Numbered from the stretch's first letter, positions 1 through 7,613 are shown. The stretch: DNA of 34,663 bases from Candidatus Muiribacterium halophilum (GCA_023228995.1 JALOAD010000038.1:1-34663), one strand, 5' to 3'. Translations and numbers: made by a program. Notes: generated by a model not told the origin, from the sequence alone.

Positions 1-2
1 AT

Positions 3-479
3 ATTCCGAGTTTTGAGTTTTTGTCTGATTTTGAACAGGAAGAAGCTGGATGCGTTTTGTTTTCTTATGTGGGCGGTAAGTCGTCTGCGAGTTTTTTAAA
101 TGAAACTGAGTTTAAAATATTTAATGTTAAAGTTAATTTAAATGATTTTTCTTTAAAAGAAGAACTTGAAAGTTTTATTCTGAAATTTGCTGATGAAAAT
201 AATATTGTAAAATTTATGTTTTATGGTCCTTTATATGATATATCTATTTTGAGATTTTTAGATAGTTTAGAAGAAAATTATGAAGATAAGTTTTTTTATT
301 TAGATATTGTTGATAATACTGTTGTTTCTCAGGAACTTATAAAAATGATTCCTCCTCATGTTGAGGAAGGTCTTTATATAAAAAATGTAAGAAAAAGTTA
401 TTTTGATAAACAAGATAAAAAAGATATTGAACAAAAAATATTAAAAAAAGGGCTTTTATTTTTTGACTTAAATTTATGA
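3..479 (+). CDS. C-terminal part of a SbcD/YhaO-like DNA repair nuclease (5' end outside window)
   Basis: The frame is open to the left edge (first whole codon at position 3), so this is the last ~158 residues of a larger protein; a TTG at 21 is not a likely start. The visible part has no metallophosphoesterase motif, because those lie in the N-terminal half of SbcD/YhaO proteins. The call rests on position: the stop overlaps by ATGA the start of a SbcC/YhaN-like coiled-coil ATPase, the normal order for SbcD-SbcC and YhaO-YhaN pairs, and the mixed alpha/beta tail fits the capping region of such nucleases. The product would act with the downstream ATPase as a Mn-dependent exo/endonuclease on DNA ends. 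Sequence evidence alone is weak; context is fairly strong. Confidence 0.6.
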   Translation: MPSFEFLSDFEQEEAGCVLFSYVGGKSSASFLNETEFKIFNVKVNLNDFSLKEELESFILKFADENNIVKFMFYGPLYDISILRFLDSLEENYEDKFFYLDIVDNTVVSQELIKMIPPHVEEGLYIKNVRKSYFDKQDKKDIEQKILKKGLLFFDLNL

Positions 480-2542
480 TAATTAAAAGTATTTTATTAA
501 AAAATTATAGGAATTTCAGCAATTATTATTGTAAATTCGGCAAGGGTATAAATATTCTTTCTGGAAATAATGGATGTGGTAAATCTACTATTTTTTCAGC
601 TTTTTCAGAACTTATTCTTTTTGATACAAATATTTATAGAAAAAATTTTAGAAATCTCAATGACCCGTATTTTATTCAAATTCTTATAGATGTTTCTGGA
701 AAAGAGATTATGATTTCAAAAGATGCTGATAATAACCAATTTTATCTTGAATACGATAATAAAAAATATATGAAAGATGAAGCTCAGGAAATGTTTCAAA
801 AGATATCTGGCATTAAAATCCAGACTAATGTTTATAGATCTTTGTTTTTTTTGCAACAGAGAGAATGGATATATTTTTTTGATAAATCTAAAAATATTAA
901 GAATATAGCTGATATTATTAAAAACTATTTATCTACAGGTAAACTCAAGACAGAAAATGATAATTCAAAAAAATTAAAAAATCGTAAAAAAATTCTTATG
1001 GAAAAATTAAATGAATTTAATGAAAATTTTGAAGATAAAAAAGAAGAGCTTGAAAATGTAAGAGCTTTTGTTGTTGAACGTGAAATCAATATGAATCTTC
1101 TTCAAAGATATATAAAAGAAGAAAATAACATTACTAATATTATTTCTAAAAAGGATTTTGTTTATAAAGCTCATAATGACTATTCAAATTTAAAAAAAGA
1201 ATTTGATTTTATTGCAAATCAGACTCAAGAACTTAAAGATACTATTGGAAAAATTGAAAAACTTGAAGAAAAAAAAACTTATATTGAAAATAAGCTTGAA
1301 GGATATAGAAGTTTTACAATAGAAAAAATTGAAGAAATATCTAGAATATCTGGAATTCTTGATAATAAGAATAGAGAGATATTAAAAGATCAATACACAA
1401 AAGCAATATCAAATCTAATAGTATATAGAAATATTTGTTTTGTGGCTGCAATGTTTTTTCTGTTTATTTCAATTGGAGGAGCATTTTTTTCAGTGTTTTT
1501 TCTTGTTGGCATAATATTTTCAGGAATATTTGCAATACTGGGCTCTTATTTTTGGCAGAAATCCAGAGAAGAAGAAAGACATATGCAGATAGAAGTTCAG
1601 ACCGAACATTCAAGAGAAGTTCAGACTTTGAACAATGAGTTAACAAGAATTCTTAAAAGTACAAATGTTTCTAATATTGATGAGTTTAAAGAAAAATATC
1701 GATCAAGAGATGATCTTATGAAAAATCTTGAAAAAATAAAAAACGAACTTTCTAATCTATATAAAGAAAGATCTGTTGAAGATATTGAAAAAGATTATGT
1801 TAAATTATTAAATGATTTGAATATTATGAAAGATAAGATTTCTTCGGTTTCAGAAGAGGAATATGGTAGAGTTGTTGAGCTTGAAGTTATAAAAAATGAG
1901 ATTTTAGAACTAAATTCCAAAAAAGAAAAACTAGATGAAAATATCAGTAATACAAAAGCTCTTATATCAAAAAACAGATTTTCATGTGAAGAACTTTATA
2001 ATATTGAGGATGAAAATGATATTCTTCAAAAAAATATAAAAAAAATTGAGGATGAAATAGAAATTTTATCTTTTGTAGAAGAATATACTAAGAGAGCTCA
2101 TATGGATATAATGGAATCTGCAAATACTCTTTTAGATCTTACTATCGATAAATATTTTAATAATCTTACAGCTGGGGATTATCATGATGTGAGGGTGGAA
2201 TTTACAGGTGATAACATGCTTCAATTAAATGTTTTTTCTAAAGAATATGGTGATTATGTAAATGAAGATTTTTTAAGTGATTCTACAAAAGATGCTCTTT
2301 TTATTGCTTTTAGACTAGCTTTGATAGAACTTATTGATGATCAAGGTTATATACCTGTTTTTATGGATGAAGTGTTTTCTTATTTTGATTCTAAAAGACT
2401 TAGAACTACAGCTGAACTTTTTAAAAATATTAGCGAAATTAGACAAGTTTTTTACTTTAACACTGATTCTTTTATTGATAGAGGAACTCAGAATCTAAAA
2501 TTTGTAACAAAAGTCAAAATCGAGGAAGGTAATCCAACTTGA
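476..2542 (+). CDS. SbcC/YhaN-like SMC-type ATPase with central coiled coil and membrane-like hairpin
   Basis: 688 residues. An N-terminal RecF/SMC-like nucleotide-binding half carries Walker A GNNGCGKST at residues 30-38. Long Glu/Lys-rich coiled coils follow. Residues ~317-360 are strongly hydrophobic (two helices separated by GGAFFSVFF), a feature of YhaN-type proteins rather than SbcC with its CXXC zinc hook. The C-terminal half has FLSDSTKDAL, a degenerate ABC signature, and Walker B PVFMDE near residue ~628, followed by FSYFDSKR (D-loop region). It is expected to pair with the upstream nuclease as a DNA-end processing ATPase, perhaps tethered to the membrane. The start ATG at 476 overlaps the upstream stop (ATGA) and the stop overlaps the pyrE TTG start, so all three genes are translationally coupled. 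Confidence 0.85.
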   Translation: MIIKSILLKNYRNFSNYYCKFGKGINILSGNNGCGKSTIFSAFSELILFDTNIYRKNFRNLNDPYFIQILIDVSGKEIMISKDADNNQFYLEYDNKKYMKDEAQEMFQKISGIKIQTNVYRSLFFLQQREWIYFFDKSKNIKNIADIIKNYLSTGKLKTENDNSKKLKNRKKILMEKLNEFNENFEDKKEELENVRAFVVEREINMNLLQRYIKEENNITNIISKKDFVYKAHNDYSNLKKEFDFIANQTQELKDTIGKIEKLEEKKTYIENKLEGYRSFTIEKIEEISRISGILDNKNREILKDQYTKAISNLIVYRNICFVAAMFFLFISIGGAFFSVFFLVGIIFSGIFAILGSYFWQKSREEERHMQIEVQTEHSREVQTLNNELTRILKSTNVSNIDEFKEKYRSRDDLMKNLEKIKNELSNLYKERSVEDIEKDYVKLLNDLNIMKDKISSVSEEEYGRVVELEVIKNEILELNSKKEKLDENISNTKALISKNRFSCEELYNIEDENDILQKNIKKIEDEIEILSFVEEYTKRAHMDIMESANTLLDLTIDKYFNNLTAGDYHDVRVEFTGDNMLQLNVFSKEYGDYVNEDFLSDSTKDALFIAFRLALIELIDDQGYIPVFMDEVFSYFDSKRLRTTAELFKNISEIRQVFYFNTDSFIDRGTQNLKFVTKVKIEEGNPT

Positions 2543-3165
2543 AAACTATAGAAGAGGTTTTGCTCAATATTAAAGCTGTAAAATTAAGTCCAAAAACTCC
2601 ATTTACCTATGCATCTGGAATTGTTTCTCCAATTTACTGTGATAATAGAGTGATTATTTCTTATCCCTATGAAAGAGAATTTGTTATATCTCTTTTTATT
2701 GATAAAATTAATAAAACTAATGTTGAATTTGATGTTGTTGCTGGCACCGCTACTGCCGGTATTCCTCATGCAGCTTGGATTTCTGATTTTTTTAAAAAAC
2801 CTATGATATATGTTAGAAGTTCAAAAAAAAATCATGGAAAAGAAAATCTTATAGAAGGAATTCTAAAAAAAGGTCAAAAAGTAATACTTATTGAAGATCT
2901 TTTGAGTACTGGTGGGAGTTCTATTAATGCTGCAAAAGCTATTAGAGAAAGCGGTGGTTTAATAGATTATGTATTTGCAATTTTTTCTTATGAAATGATA
3001 AAATGTAAACAAAATTTTAAAAATGAAAATTTAAAGTATGAAACTCTTGGAAATATATCGAATATTATAGATATAGCAAGTGATTCAGGCTATATTTCTT
3101 TGGAAGATAAAAACATTATTCTTGAATGGAAAAGAGATCCTGAAAATTGGATAAAAAAACGGTAG
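2539..3165 (+). CDS. pyrE: Orotate phosphoribosyltransferase
   Basis: 208 residues, the usual length for PyrE. It converts orotate plus PRPP to orotidine 5'-phosphate in de novo pyrimidine synthesis. Visible signatures: the FTYASGIVSPIYCDNR orotate-site segment near residues 22-37, the VVAGTATAGIPHAAW loop, YVRSSKKNHG (catalytic-loop Lys/His residues), and the PRPP-binding motif VILIEDLLSTGGSS at about residues 115-128. The start is TTG at 2539, supported by GAGGAAGG at 2522-2529 and by the TTGA overlap with the stop of the ATPase gene. Coupling of pyrE to repair-nuclease genes is unusual, but the enzyme itself looks intact. Confidence 0.93.
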   Translation: MKTIEEVLLNIKAVKLSPKTPFTYASGIVSPIYCDNRVIISYPYEREFVISLFIDKINKTNVEFDVVAGTATAGIPHAAWISDFFKKPMIYVRSSKKNHGKENLIEGILKKGQKVILIEDLLSTGGSSINAAKAIRESGGLIDYVFAIFSYEMIKCKQNFKNENLKYETLGNISNIIDIASDSGYISLEDKNIILEWKRDPENWIKKR

Positions 3166-3244
3166 ACATTTGAGTTTTTTTAAACTAAAATTAGTATGTA
3201 GTAAAAGTGTTAAATAATAAAAAAATAGTATGTAGTGGGAGAGT

Positions 3245-4546
3245 ATGATGAAAAAACTTTTAAATCTTTTTTTAGCCTTAACCTTTGTAGTTTCTATAAA
3301 CGCAACTCCTTATTTTTCAGATGAACCAGTGGATTTTATAGAAGGAGATATTACTTATCCTTTTGAAAGGATTGAGCTTTTATATGATAGCTCAACTGAG
3401 TTTTATACTGAAAAAATACACGAAGGTAATAAATTGAATCATCCTGCATTTCTTGAACTTACACAAGGTCATAATGTTATATCATCAGGTAATTTTTTTC
3501 TCCATTATTCAAAAGATTGGGATAAAAAATCTGATAAAAGACCTATTTTATTAGTTCATGGAGCTGGAGACAATGCTTTTAGAGCTTGGGCACATCCATT
3601 TAAATATTATTTTGCACCAGGTGAATTTATAGAATATCCAGGACTCGCTCTAGTACTTCCTAAAAAGGGTTATCAAGTATTTTCTTTAAGTTTTAATCAT
3701 TCTCAAGGTGATAATTTTATGCAGAGTGAACATATAGCAAATGCAATAACTAGGATAAAAAAAGTTCTTGGCGAAGAAAACAACAATGATTTTAAAATAG
3801 ATGTAATTGCACATTCAAAGGGTGGAGTTGCTACAACAATGTATTTATCTGATATAAGAGAAGAATATTCTGAGTATTCTTGGTTAACTCCTTACAGAGA
3901 AGATGTTGACAGGTTTATTGCAATTGCTACTCCTTTAAATGGTGTTGATGCACAGTATAGATATTATGGACTTAATCTTACGGTAATAGATAAAGATATG
4001 CCATCTCCACTTGGAGCTAAAAGCGTTCTTTATTATGGTTTCTGGAGAGATTTTTCAGATGTAAATGATATGTTTCCTGGTCAGAGACAAATACTTAATA
4101 ATCTTGTAAATGATAAAAACACCAGAATTGGCTTTTCAAATCTTTCAAATACTATGGATATGAATTATTCTAGAAATGTTCTCTACAATGGTGGAGTATC
4201 TTCGATTCTGATTTCTGAAGGTATTAACAAAGAAATTGCAAAAGGTAAATATCTTATTTCAACTATAAATAAAAAAGGTATTCATCCTTCTGTTGACATA
4301 ATTATAATGGCTGGTACAGATAATCAGATAGATGATAATATTGAATTCTGGGCAGACCTTCTTCCATTTGGAGAAAACATCGCACCTTCTGATATGCTAC
4401 TTTTTGTAAAAAGTGCAACATATACAGATGGTATAACAAAAAGAGGTGCTAAAGTTATTGGAAAGCGTATATTACCATATAATCATATGAATATTACTTT
4501 TCATACAGAAGCTGTAAAAAATCTATTAGAACTCATGGAAAAATAA
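3245..4546 (+). CDS. Secreted alpha/beta-hydrolase (lipase/esterase-like)
   Basis: 433 residues with an N-terminal signal peptide (MMKK, hydrophobic stretch, probable cleavage after SINA at ~20), so periplasmic or secreted. Alpha/beta-hydrolase signs: oxyanion-hole segment ILLVHGAGDN at 101-110 and nucleophile elbow AHSKGG with Ser191 (first Gly replaced by Ala, as in some bacterial lipases). IIIMAGTDNQIDDN may hold the acid, and His in PYNHMNITFH near the C-terminus the catalytic base. The family covers triacylglycerol lipases and some polyester depolymerases. It sits just upstream of phaR, so an extracellular PHA depolymerase role is possible but unproven. Start: paired ATGs at 3245 and 3248 behind GGGAGAG at 3237-3243. 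No lipoprotein Cys is seen. Confidence 0.8.
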   Translation: MMKKLLNLFLALTFVVSINATPYFSDEPVDFIEGDITYPFERIELLYDSSTEFYTEKIHEGNKLNHPAFLELTQGHNVISSGNFFLHYSKDWDKKSDKRPILLVHGAGDNAFRAWAHPFKYYFAPGEFIEYPGLALVLPKKGYQVFSLSFNHSQGDNFMQSEHIANAITRIKKVLGEENNNDFKIDVIAHSKGGVATTMYLSDIREEYSEYSWLTPYREDVDRFIAIATPLNGVDAQYRYYGLNLTVIDKDMPSPLGAKSVLYYGFWRDFSDVNDMFPGQRQILNNLVNDKNTRIGFSNLSNTMDMNYSRNVLYNGGVSSILISEGINKEIAKGKYLISTINKKGIHPSVDIIIMAGTDNQIDDNIEFWADLLPFGENIAPSDMLLFVKSATYTDGITKRGAKVIGKRILPYNHMNITFHTEAVKNLLELMEK

Positions 4547-4570
4547 TGATTTTGTTAAAGAGTTAGAAAA

Positions 4571-4630
4571 GGTTAAGGGGTTGAGGGTTAAAACCCCTAA
4601 AACCCCTAAAACCTCTAAAACCCCTTAAAC
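4571..4630. repeat. 9-bp AAAACCCCT tandem array with inverted G-rich arm
   Basis: Four near-identical 9-bp units (AAAACCCCT, one variant AAAACCTCT) at about 4590-4625 follow a G-rich arm; TTAAGGGGTT at 4573-4582 pairs perfectly with AACCCCTTAA at 4619-4628. It may serve as a terminator-like hairpin after the lipase gene. It resembles the CCCTTAAA array at 12580-12611. Confidence 0.7.
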
Positions 4631-4646
4631 TCTCCTGATATTTCAC

Positions 4647-4674
4647 TTGCAATTTATCATTAAATGTGTATAAT
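4647..4674 (+). promoter_or_regulatory. phaR promoter (leaderless geometry)
   Basis: TTGCAA (4647-4652), 16-bp spacer, perfect TATAAT (4669-4674). The -10 ends 7 nt before the ATG at 4681, so transcription should begin at or next to the start codon. No Shine-Dalgarno precedes it. The -35 TTGCAA equals half of the TGCAATGCA box at the acetate kinase promoter, which has the same -35/-10 pair and spacing. Confidence 0.72.
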
Positions 4675-4680
4675 TATTAC

Positions 4681-5283
4681 ATGAGTTTTTCAAAAAATAC
4701 AATATTCATAAAAAAATACGAAAATAGAAGATTATATAATATCAATGAAAAAAAATATATTTCCCTTGAAGATGTTAGAGATTATATTAATTCTGGTTAT
4801 GATATTGAGGTGACAGAAAAAAAAACAGGTGAGAATATAACAAGACAAGTTTTATTGCAGGTAATTATTGATATGTCACCTGAAAAACTTCAAGCTTTTC
4901 CTATAGTGTTTCTAAAATTTCTTATTAAATCTGATGCTAATTTATTAGATGATTATTTTAATAATTTTTTTACAGAACAGCTTGGTTTGTATCTAAATAA
5001 TAGAGATGGTTATTTTGATGCGATGAAATCAATGAAAGGTAATTTTTTTGGAGTTGGCAAAAGTACAGATATGTTTAAAAATGCATTTACTAATTTTTTT
5101 GGTAATCCATTTTATAATAATAAAAAGAGTAATGATAAAGAAAAAGATAAAAACAGCAAAGATATTTCTAAAGAAAAAACACCTAATGAAGATATACCAA
5201 AATCAGATAGTGATATTGATGAATTAAAAGCTATGATGGAAAAAATGGCAAAAAAACTTTCAGACCTTGAGAAGAAAAAGTAA
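4681..5283 (+). CDS. phaR: PHA/PHB accumulation regulator PhaR
   Basis: 200 residues from ATG 4681. The N-terminal ~60 residues match the PhaR DNA-binding domain (IKKYENRRLYN...KYISLEDVRDYI...GYDIEVTEKKTGENITRQVLLQVI), followed by a PHB-accumulation regulatory region (~70-125) and a Lys/Asp/Glu-rich tail with a short helix. PhaR proteins repress phasin and PHA genes and are titrated off DNA by binding PHA granules. An upstream in-frame GTG at 4666 is rejected because it lies just before and partly inside the -10 hexamer; homologues start close to the IKKYxNRRLY motif. Target boxes (TGCNNTGCA) occur at 6392-6484, 16882-16890 and 31505-31513. Confidence 0.9.
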   Translation: MSFSKNTIFIKKYENRRLYNINEKKYISLEDVRDYINSGYDIEVTEKKTGENITRQVLLQVIIDMSPEKLQAFPIVFLKFLIKSDANLLDDYFNNFFTEQLGLYLNNRDGYFDAMKSMKGNFFGVGKSTDMFKNAFTNFFGNPFYNNKKSNDKEKDKNSKDISKEKTPNEDIPKSDSDIDELKAMMEKMAKKLSDLEKKK

Positions 5284-5316
5284 TTTTATTTGTTATATTA
5301 AATTAAAGGATATAGT

Positions 5317-5940
5317 ATGGATTTTAGAACTTCAAATTTTTATTCAAAAAACGCAGAATCTCTTTATAAAGATTATATAAATGTCAAAGGTGGTATAAGC
5401 CGATATTTTGATGTTATATTCCAAAATAAAGAAACTGTTCTTGATATTGGAAGTGGTTCGGGGCGAGATATTCTAATTCTTCTTGAAAAAGGTCATGATG
5501 CTTATGGAATTGAACCTTGTAATGAGCTTAGAATGTTAGCTGAATATAGGAATCCTGTACTTAAAGGAAGAATTTTTAGTGGTGGTTTACCTAATTTTTT
5601 AAATCCTTTCAATTTTAAATTTAATACTATTATTTTATCTGCAATTCTTATGCATATCCCTGAGAATCAGATTCAGACATCTATTAAGACTGTTTCTTCT
5701 TTGCTTAAACCTCGTGGGAAGGTTCTTATTTCAATACCTAAAACTAGACCTGGAATTGGTTTGGATTTAAGAGATAAGGATGGTAGATTATTTAATAATA
5801 TATCAAGCGATTTTATTGTATCTTTATTTAATAATAATCTTTTTGTGTTAGTAAAAAACTGGGAAAGTATGGATGATATGGGTAGAGAAGGAATTACATG
5901 GAATACTATGCTCTTTGAAAAAGCTCATAGAAGCAGTTAA
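5317..5940 (+). CDS. Class I SAM-dependent methyltransferase
   Basis: 207 residues, Rossmann-fold methyltransferase. Motif I VLDIGSGSGRD at ~44-54 binds SAM; motif II YGIEPCNEL carries an acidic residue (Glu) after the second strand; IILSAILMHIP is the motif IV/V region and LKPRGKVLISIP is motif VI. The substrate cannot be read from sequence; the layout resembles small-molecule methyltransferases of the Methyltransf_11/25 type. AAAGGA lies upstream of ATG 5317 and the gene follows phaR by 33 bp, so it may be co-transcribed with phaR. A link to PHA metabolism is not evident. Confidence 0.8.
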   Translation: MDFRTSNFYSKNAESLYKDYINVKGGISRYFDVIFQNKETVLDIGSGSGRDILILLEKGHDAYGIEPCNELRMLAEYRNPVLKGRIFSGGLPNFLNPFNFKFNTIILSAILMHIPENQIQTSIKTVSSLLKPRGKVLISIPKTRPGIGLDLRDKDGRLFNNISSDFIVSLFNNNLFVLVKNWESMDDMGREGITWNTMLFEKAHRSS

Positions 5941-5976
5941 TATAAATACGATAAATTTTTTTTCATATCTTTAAAT

Positions 5977-6002
5977 CAAAAAAATAATCATTCGGTACCA
6001 TT
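5977..6002. repeat. 26-bp direct repeat, copy 1
   Basis: A 26-bp sequence beginning CAAAAAAATAATCATTCG and including a GGTACC palindrome recurs exactly at 6307-6332, 330 bp away. The 5941-6517 spacer contains no gene I can support; it holds this repeat pair, ATTCGACATT doublets, CCCGG hairpin repeats and the phasin promoter. Confidence 0.8.
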
Positions 6003-6179
6003 CGATATTTTACATCCATATAAAATATCTCTTTACCTTCGTTCACTTATAATACATCCGTATATTATATGCTTCGCAACGTTCACTCAAGTTACCGAGT
6101 AGATTTTTTTTTTTGCTTTTGTTTATTGAAAATCTGTCATGATTTAATTTAATTCAAAAATTTTCTAAAGCCTCTAAAA

Positions 6180-6203
6180 ATTCGACATTCAACATTCGAC
6201 ATT
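6180..6203. repeat. ATTCGACATT doublet
   Basis: ATTCGACATT occurs at 6180-6189 and 6194-6203 (14-bp period). It forms part of the repeat-rich spacer between the methyltransferase and phasin genes. Confidence 0.6.
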
Positions 6204-6216
6204 GGAAATTAAAAAT

Positions 6217-6276
6217 CTGTCATCCCGGTACTATTCTGAGAAACTGTCATCCCGGTACTATTCTGAGCCGGGATCT
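6217..6276. repeat. CTGTCATCCCGG dispersed repeat, orientation A
   Basis: A 24-bp unit (CTGTCATCCCGGTAC... ending ATTCTGAG) is repeated at 6217-6240 and 6244-6267. The second copy is followed by CCGGGAT, giving a hairpin ATCCCGG/CCGGGAT. The same two-unit structure is present in reverse orientation at 12435-12492. Confidence 0.85.
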
Positions 6277-6306
6277 GTTTTTGATATTTTTTTCATTACA
6301 CTAAAG

Positions 6307-6332
6307 CAAAAAAATAATCATTCGGTACCATT
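6307..6332. repeat. 26-bp direct repeat, copy 2
   Basis: Exact second copy of the sequence at 5977-6002, located shortly before the PhaR-box cluster. Confidence 0.8.
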
Positions 6333-6391
6333 TATATATAAATCAAAAGATATTTAAATCTTTGTATTTCCATTGGTTTTCTGAGATATTG

Positions 6392-6484
6392 TGCTTTGCA
6401 AAATAGGTATGCGGTGCAGTGCAAAATAAAATTTGACAAAAAAATTGTGCTGTGCAATAATAAGAGTATAAATATTGCAGTGCA
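6392..6484 (+). promoter_or_regulatory. Phasin/phaE promoter with four TGCNNTGCA boxes (probable PhaR operators)
   Basis: A sigma70-type promoter: TTGACA (6433-6438), 17-bp spacer, AATAAT (6456-6461). Four boxes surround it: TGCTTTGCA 6392-6400, TGCAGTGCA 6415-6423, TGCTGTGCA 6448-6456 (overlapping the -10) and TGCAGTGCA 6476-6484 (downstream of +1). This arrangement suits repression. PhaR of other bacteria binds TGC-rich sites at phasin and phaR promoters, so PhaR is the obvious candidate. The start of the first gene at 6518 has GGAGG upstream. Confidence 0.8.
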
Positions 6485-6517
6485 CAAAAATAACTGCTAA
6501 AAAACGGAGGATTTAAA

Positions 6518-6817
6518 ATGAACAGAATTGCAGATTTTTTCAAAAGTGAAGAGTATGTTGATATGGCAAAAAAAAATGTGGAATTTGCTATGGATATGTT
6601 TAAAACAAATTTAAAAGAACAGGAAACTACAACAAAAGAAAATCTTGGTAAATATTTTGATATGGTAAATTCCAATATTGAAGTTTTATCAAAAAATTAT
6701 GACAAATTTGTTGAACAGGGAACTGAAGTTGCAAACTTTTATAAAGAAAATGTTGAAAAAACTTATGAAATTTCAAAACAGATGATTGAAAAAGTTAAAA
6801 ATTTTGAAGCTAAATAA
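6518..6817 (+). CDS. Phasin-like granule protein 1
   Basis: 99 residues, all helical by composition, with no Cys, Pro or Trp and amphipathic heptad-like spacing, as expected of phasins that coat PHA granules. It is a clear paralogue of the protein at 7233-7523 (shared FF..E/D-Y/F, KKN..F.MD.FKTN, KEN...YF, KNY.K, YKEN.EK.YE). It is first in a phasin-phaE-phasin operon behind a promoter with four probable PhaR boxes. RBS GGAGG precedes ATG 6518. The phasin assignment rests on size, composition and context; it could instead be a non-catalytic granule scaffold. Confidence 0.75.
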   Translation: MNRIADFFKSEEYVDMAKKNVEFAMDMFKTNLKEQETTTKENLGKYFDMVNSNIEVLSKNYDKFVEQGTEVANFYKENVEKTYEISKQMIEKVKNFEAK

Positions 6818-6828
6818 GGAGGATAGTA

Positions 6829-7215
6829 ATGGAAAAAATGATGAAAGATTGGATTGAAACATGGGAAAAAAATGTAGGTAATTATATGGATGAAATGGTT
6901 AAAAGTCAGAGTTTTATGAAAAATTTTATGAAGACTTATGAACCAGCACTTGATCTTAATAAAACACTTAAAAAAAATAGAGAGAGTTTTTTTCAGACTT
7001 TCGGCGTAGCTTCAAGAAATGATGTTGTAGAAGTTTTTCAAAAAGCTCAGGATATTGAAATAAAAACTTGTGATCTTGAAGAAAAATTAGATCAAATACT
7101 TCATAATCAAAATGAAATTATTAAAAGTTTTAAGAGCCAAGAAAAAAATGTTAAAACTGATACTATTACAAATACACCAACTACACCTAAGAACACAGCT
7201 AAAAAAAATAAATAA
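6829..7215 (+). CDS. Short PhaE-like PHA synthase subunit 1
   Basis: 128 residues. It resembles the C-terminal part of PhaE/class IV PhaR synthase subunits: a helical WIETWEKN...MDEMVKSQSFM lead, then FGVASRNDVVEVFQKAQDIEIKTCDLEEKL, like the conserved PhaE segment with P/A-S/T-R followed by a helix that ends in a Leu-Glu-Lys coiled coil. A Thr/Lys-rich tail (~105-128) ends in AAKK-type basics. Class III PhaE is usually ~350 residues, so this is a strongly reduced form, similar in size and plan to the second copy at 13735-14127. GGAGG upstream; 11 bp after phasin 1. It is expected to activate the PhaC encoded at 7614. Confidence 0.7.
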   Translation: MEKMMKDWIETWEKNVGNYMDEMVKSQSFMKNFMKTYEPALDLNKTLKKNRESFFQTFGVASRNDVVEVFQKAQDIEIKTCDLEEKLDQILHNQNEIIKSFKSQEKNVKTDTITNTPTTPKNTAKKNK

Positions 7216-7232
7216 AAAAATGGAGATTAAAA

Positions 7233-7523
7233 ATGGAAAACATGACTAATTTTTTTATGAACGATGAATTTATTGAAATGACAAAGAAAAATATTGATTT
7301 TACAATGGATCTTTTTAAAACAAATATGAAACAAGGTCAGACTTTTATGAAAGAAAATGTAACTGAATATTTTTCAAATCTAAATAAAAATCTTGAATAT
7401 CTTGAAAAAAATTATGAAAAAACAGCTTCTCAGAACGAAGATATTGTTAAAGTTTATAAAGAAAATATAGAAAAAATTTATGAAACTGCTAAAAGATTAC
7501 ACGGAAAGATTAACAATAAATAA
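7233..7523 (+). CDS. Phasin-like granule protein 2
   Basis: 96 residues, paralogous over its whole length to the protein at 6518-6817 and likewise all-helical and charged. TGGAG upstream of ATG 7233, 17 bp after the PhaE-like gene. The operon order phasin-phaE-phasin suggests a tandem duplication with the phaE gene between the copies. A strong hairpin follows (7538-7579). Function by family and context: granule surface coat or granule-size control. Confidence 0.75.
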   Translation: MENMTNFFMNDEFIEMTKKNIDFTMDLFKTNMKQGQTFMKENVTEYFSNLNKNLEYLEKNYEKTASQNEDIVKVYKENIEKIYETAKRLHGKINNK

Positions 7524-7537
7524 AACATGTATTTTTA

Positions 7538-7579
7538 TGAATGGAAGTCCTGTTTTTGAAGGCAGGACTTTTCATTCAT
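7538..7579 (+). terminator. Hairpin after phasin operon
   Basis: Stem AAGTCCTG (7545-7552)/CAGGACTT (7563-7570), extended by ATGAATG (7538-7544)/CATTCAT (7573-7579). The T-run is weak, so it may act as a partial terminator or mRNA stabiliser that sets phasin expression above phaC expression. Confidence 0.65.
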
Positions 7580-7613
7580 AACAACCTAAAATACAGTAAT
7601 TTGCGAGGAAAAT

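Noticed and set aside
4590-4626. Telomere-like C-rich repeat as a possible replicon end
   Set aside because: It lies inside a normal gene context with genes on both sides; a short array with a pairing arm fits a terminator or repeat better.
4666-4680. GTG start of phaR at 4666
   Set aside because: The codon lies next to the perfect -10 hexamer (4669-4674), so it would not be in the transcript.
5977-6332. CRISPR array
   Set aside because: Only two copies 330 bp apart, no regular spacers and no cas genes; likewise the tandem arrays have no spacers.
6343-6675. Minus-strand 110-codon frame over the phasin promoter
   Set aside because: It runs antisense through the promoter boxes and phasin 1, has no RBS and a Phe/Ser/Cys-rich shadow composition.
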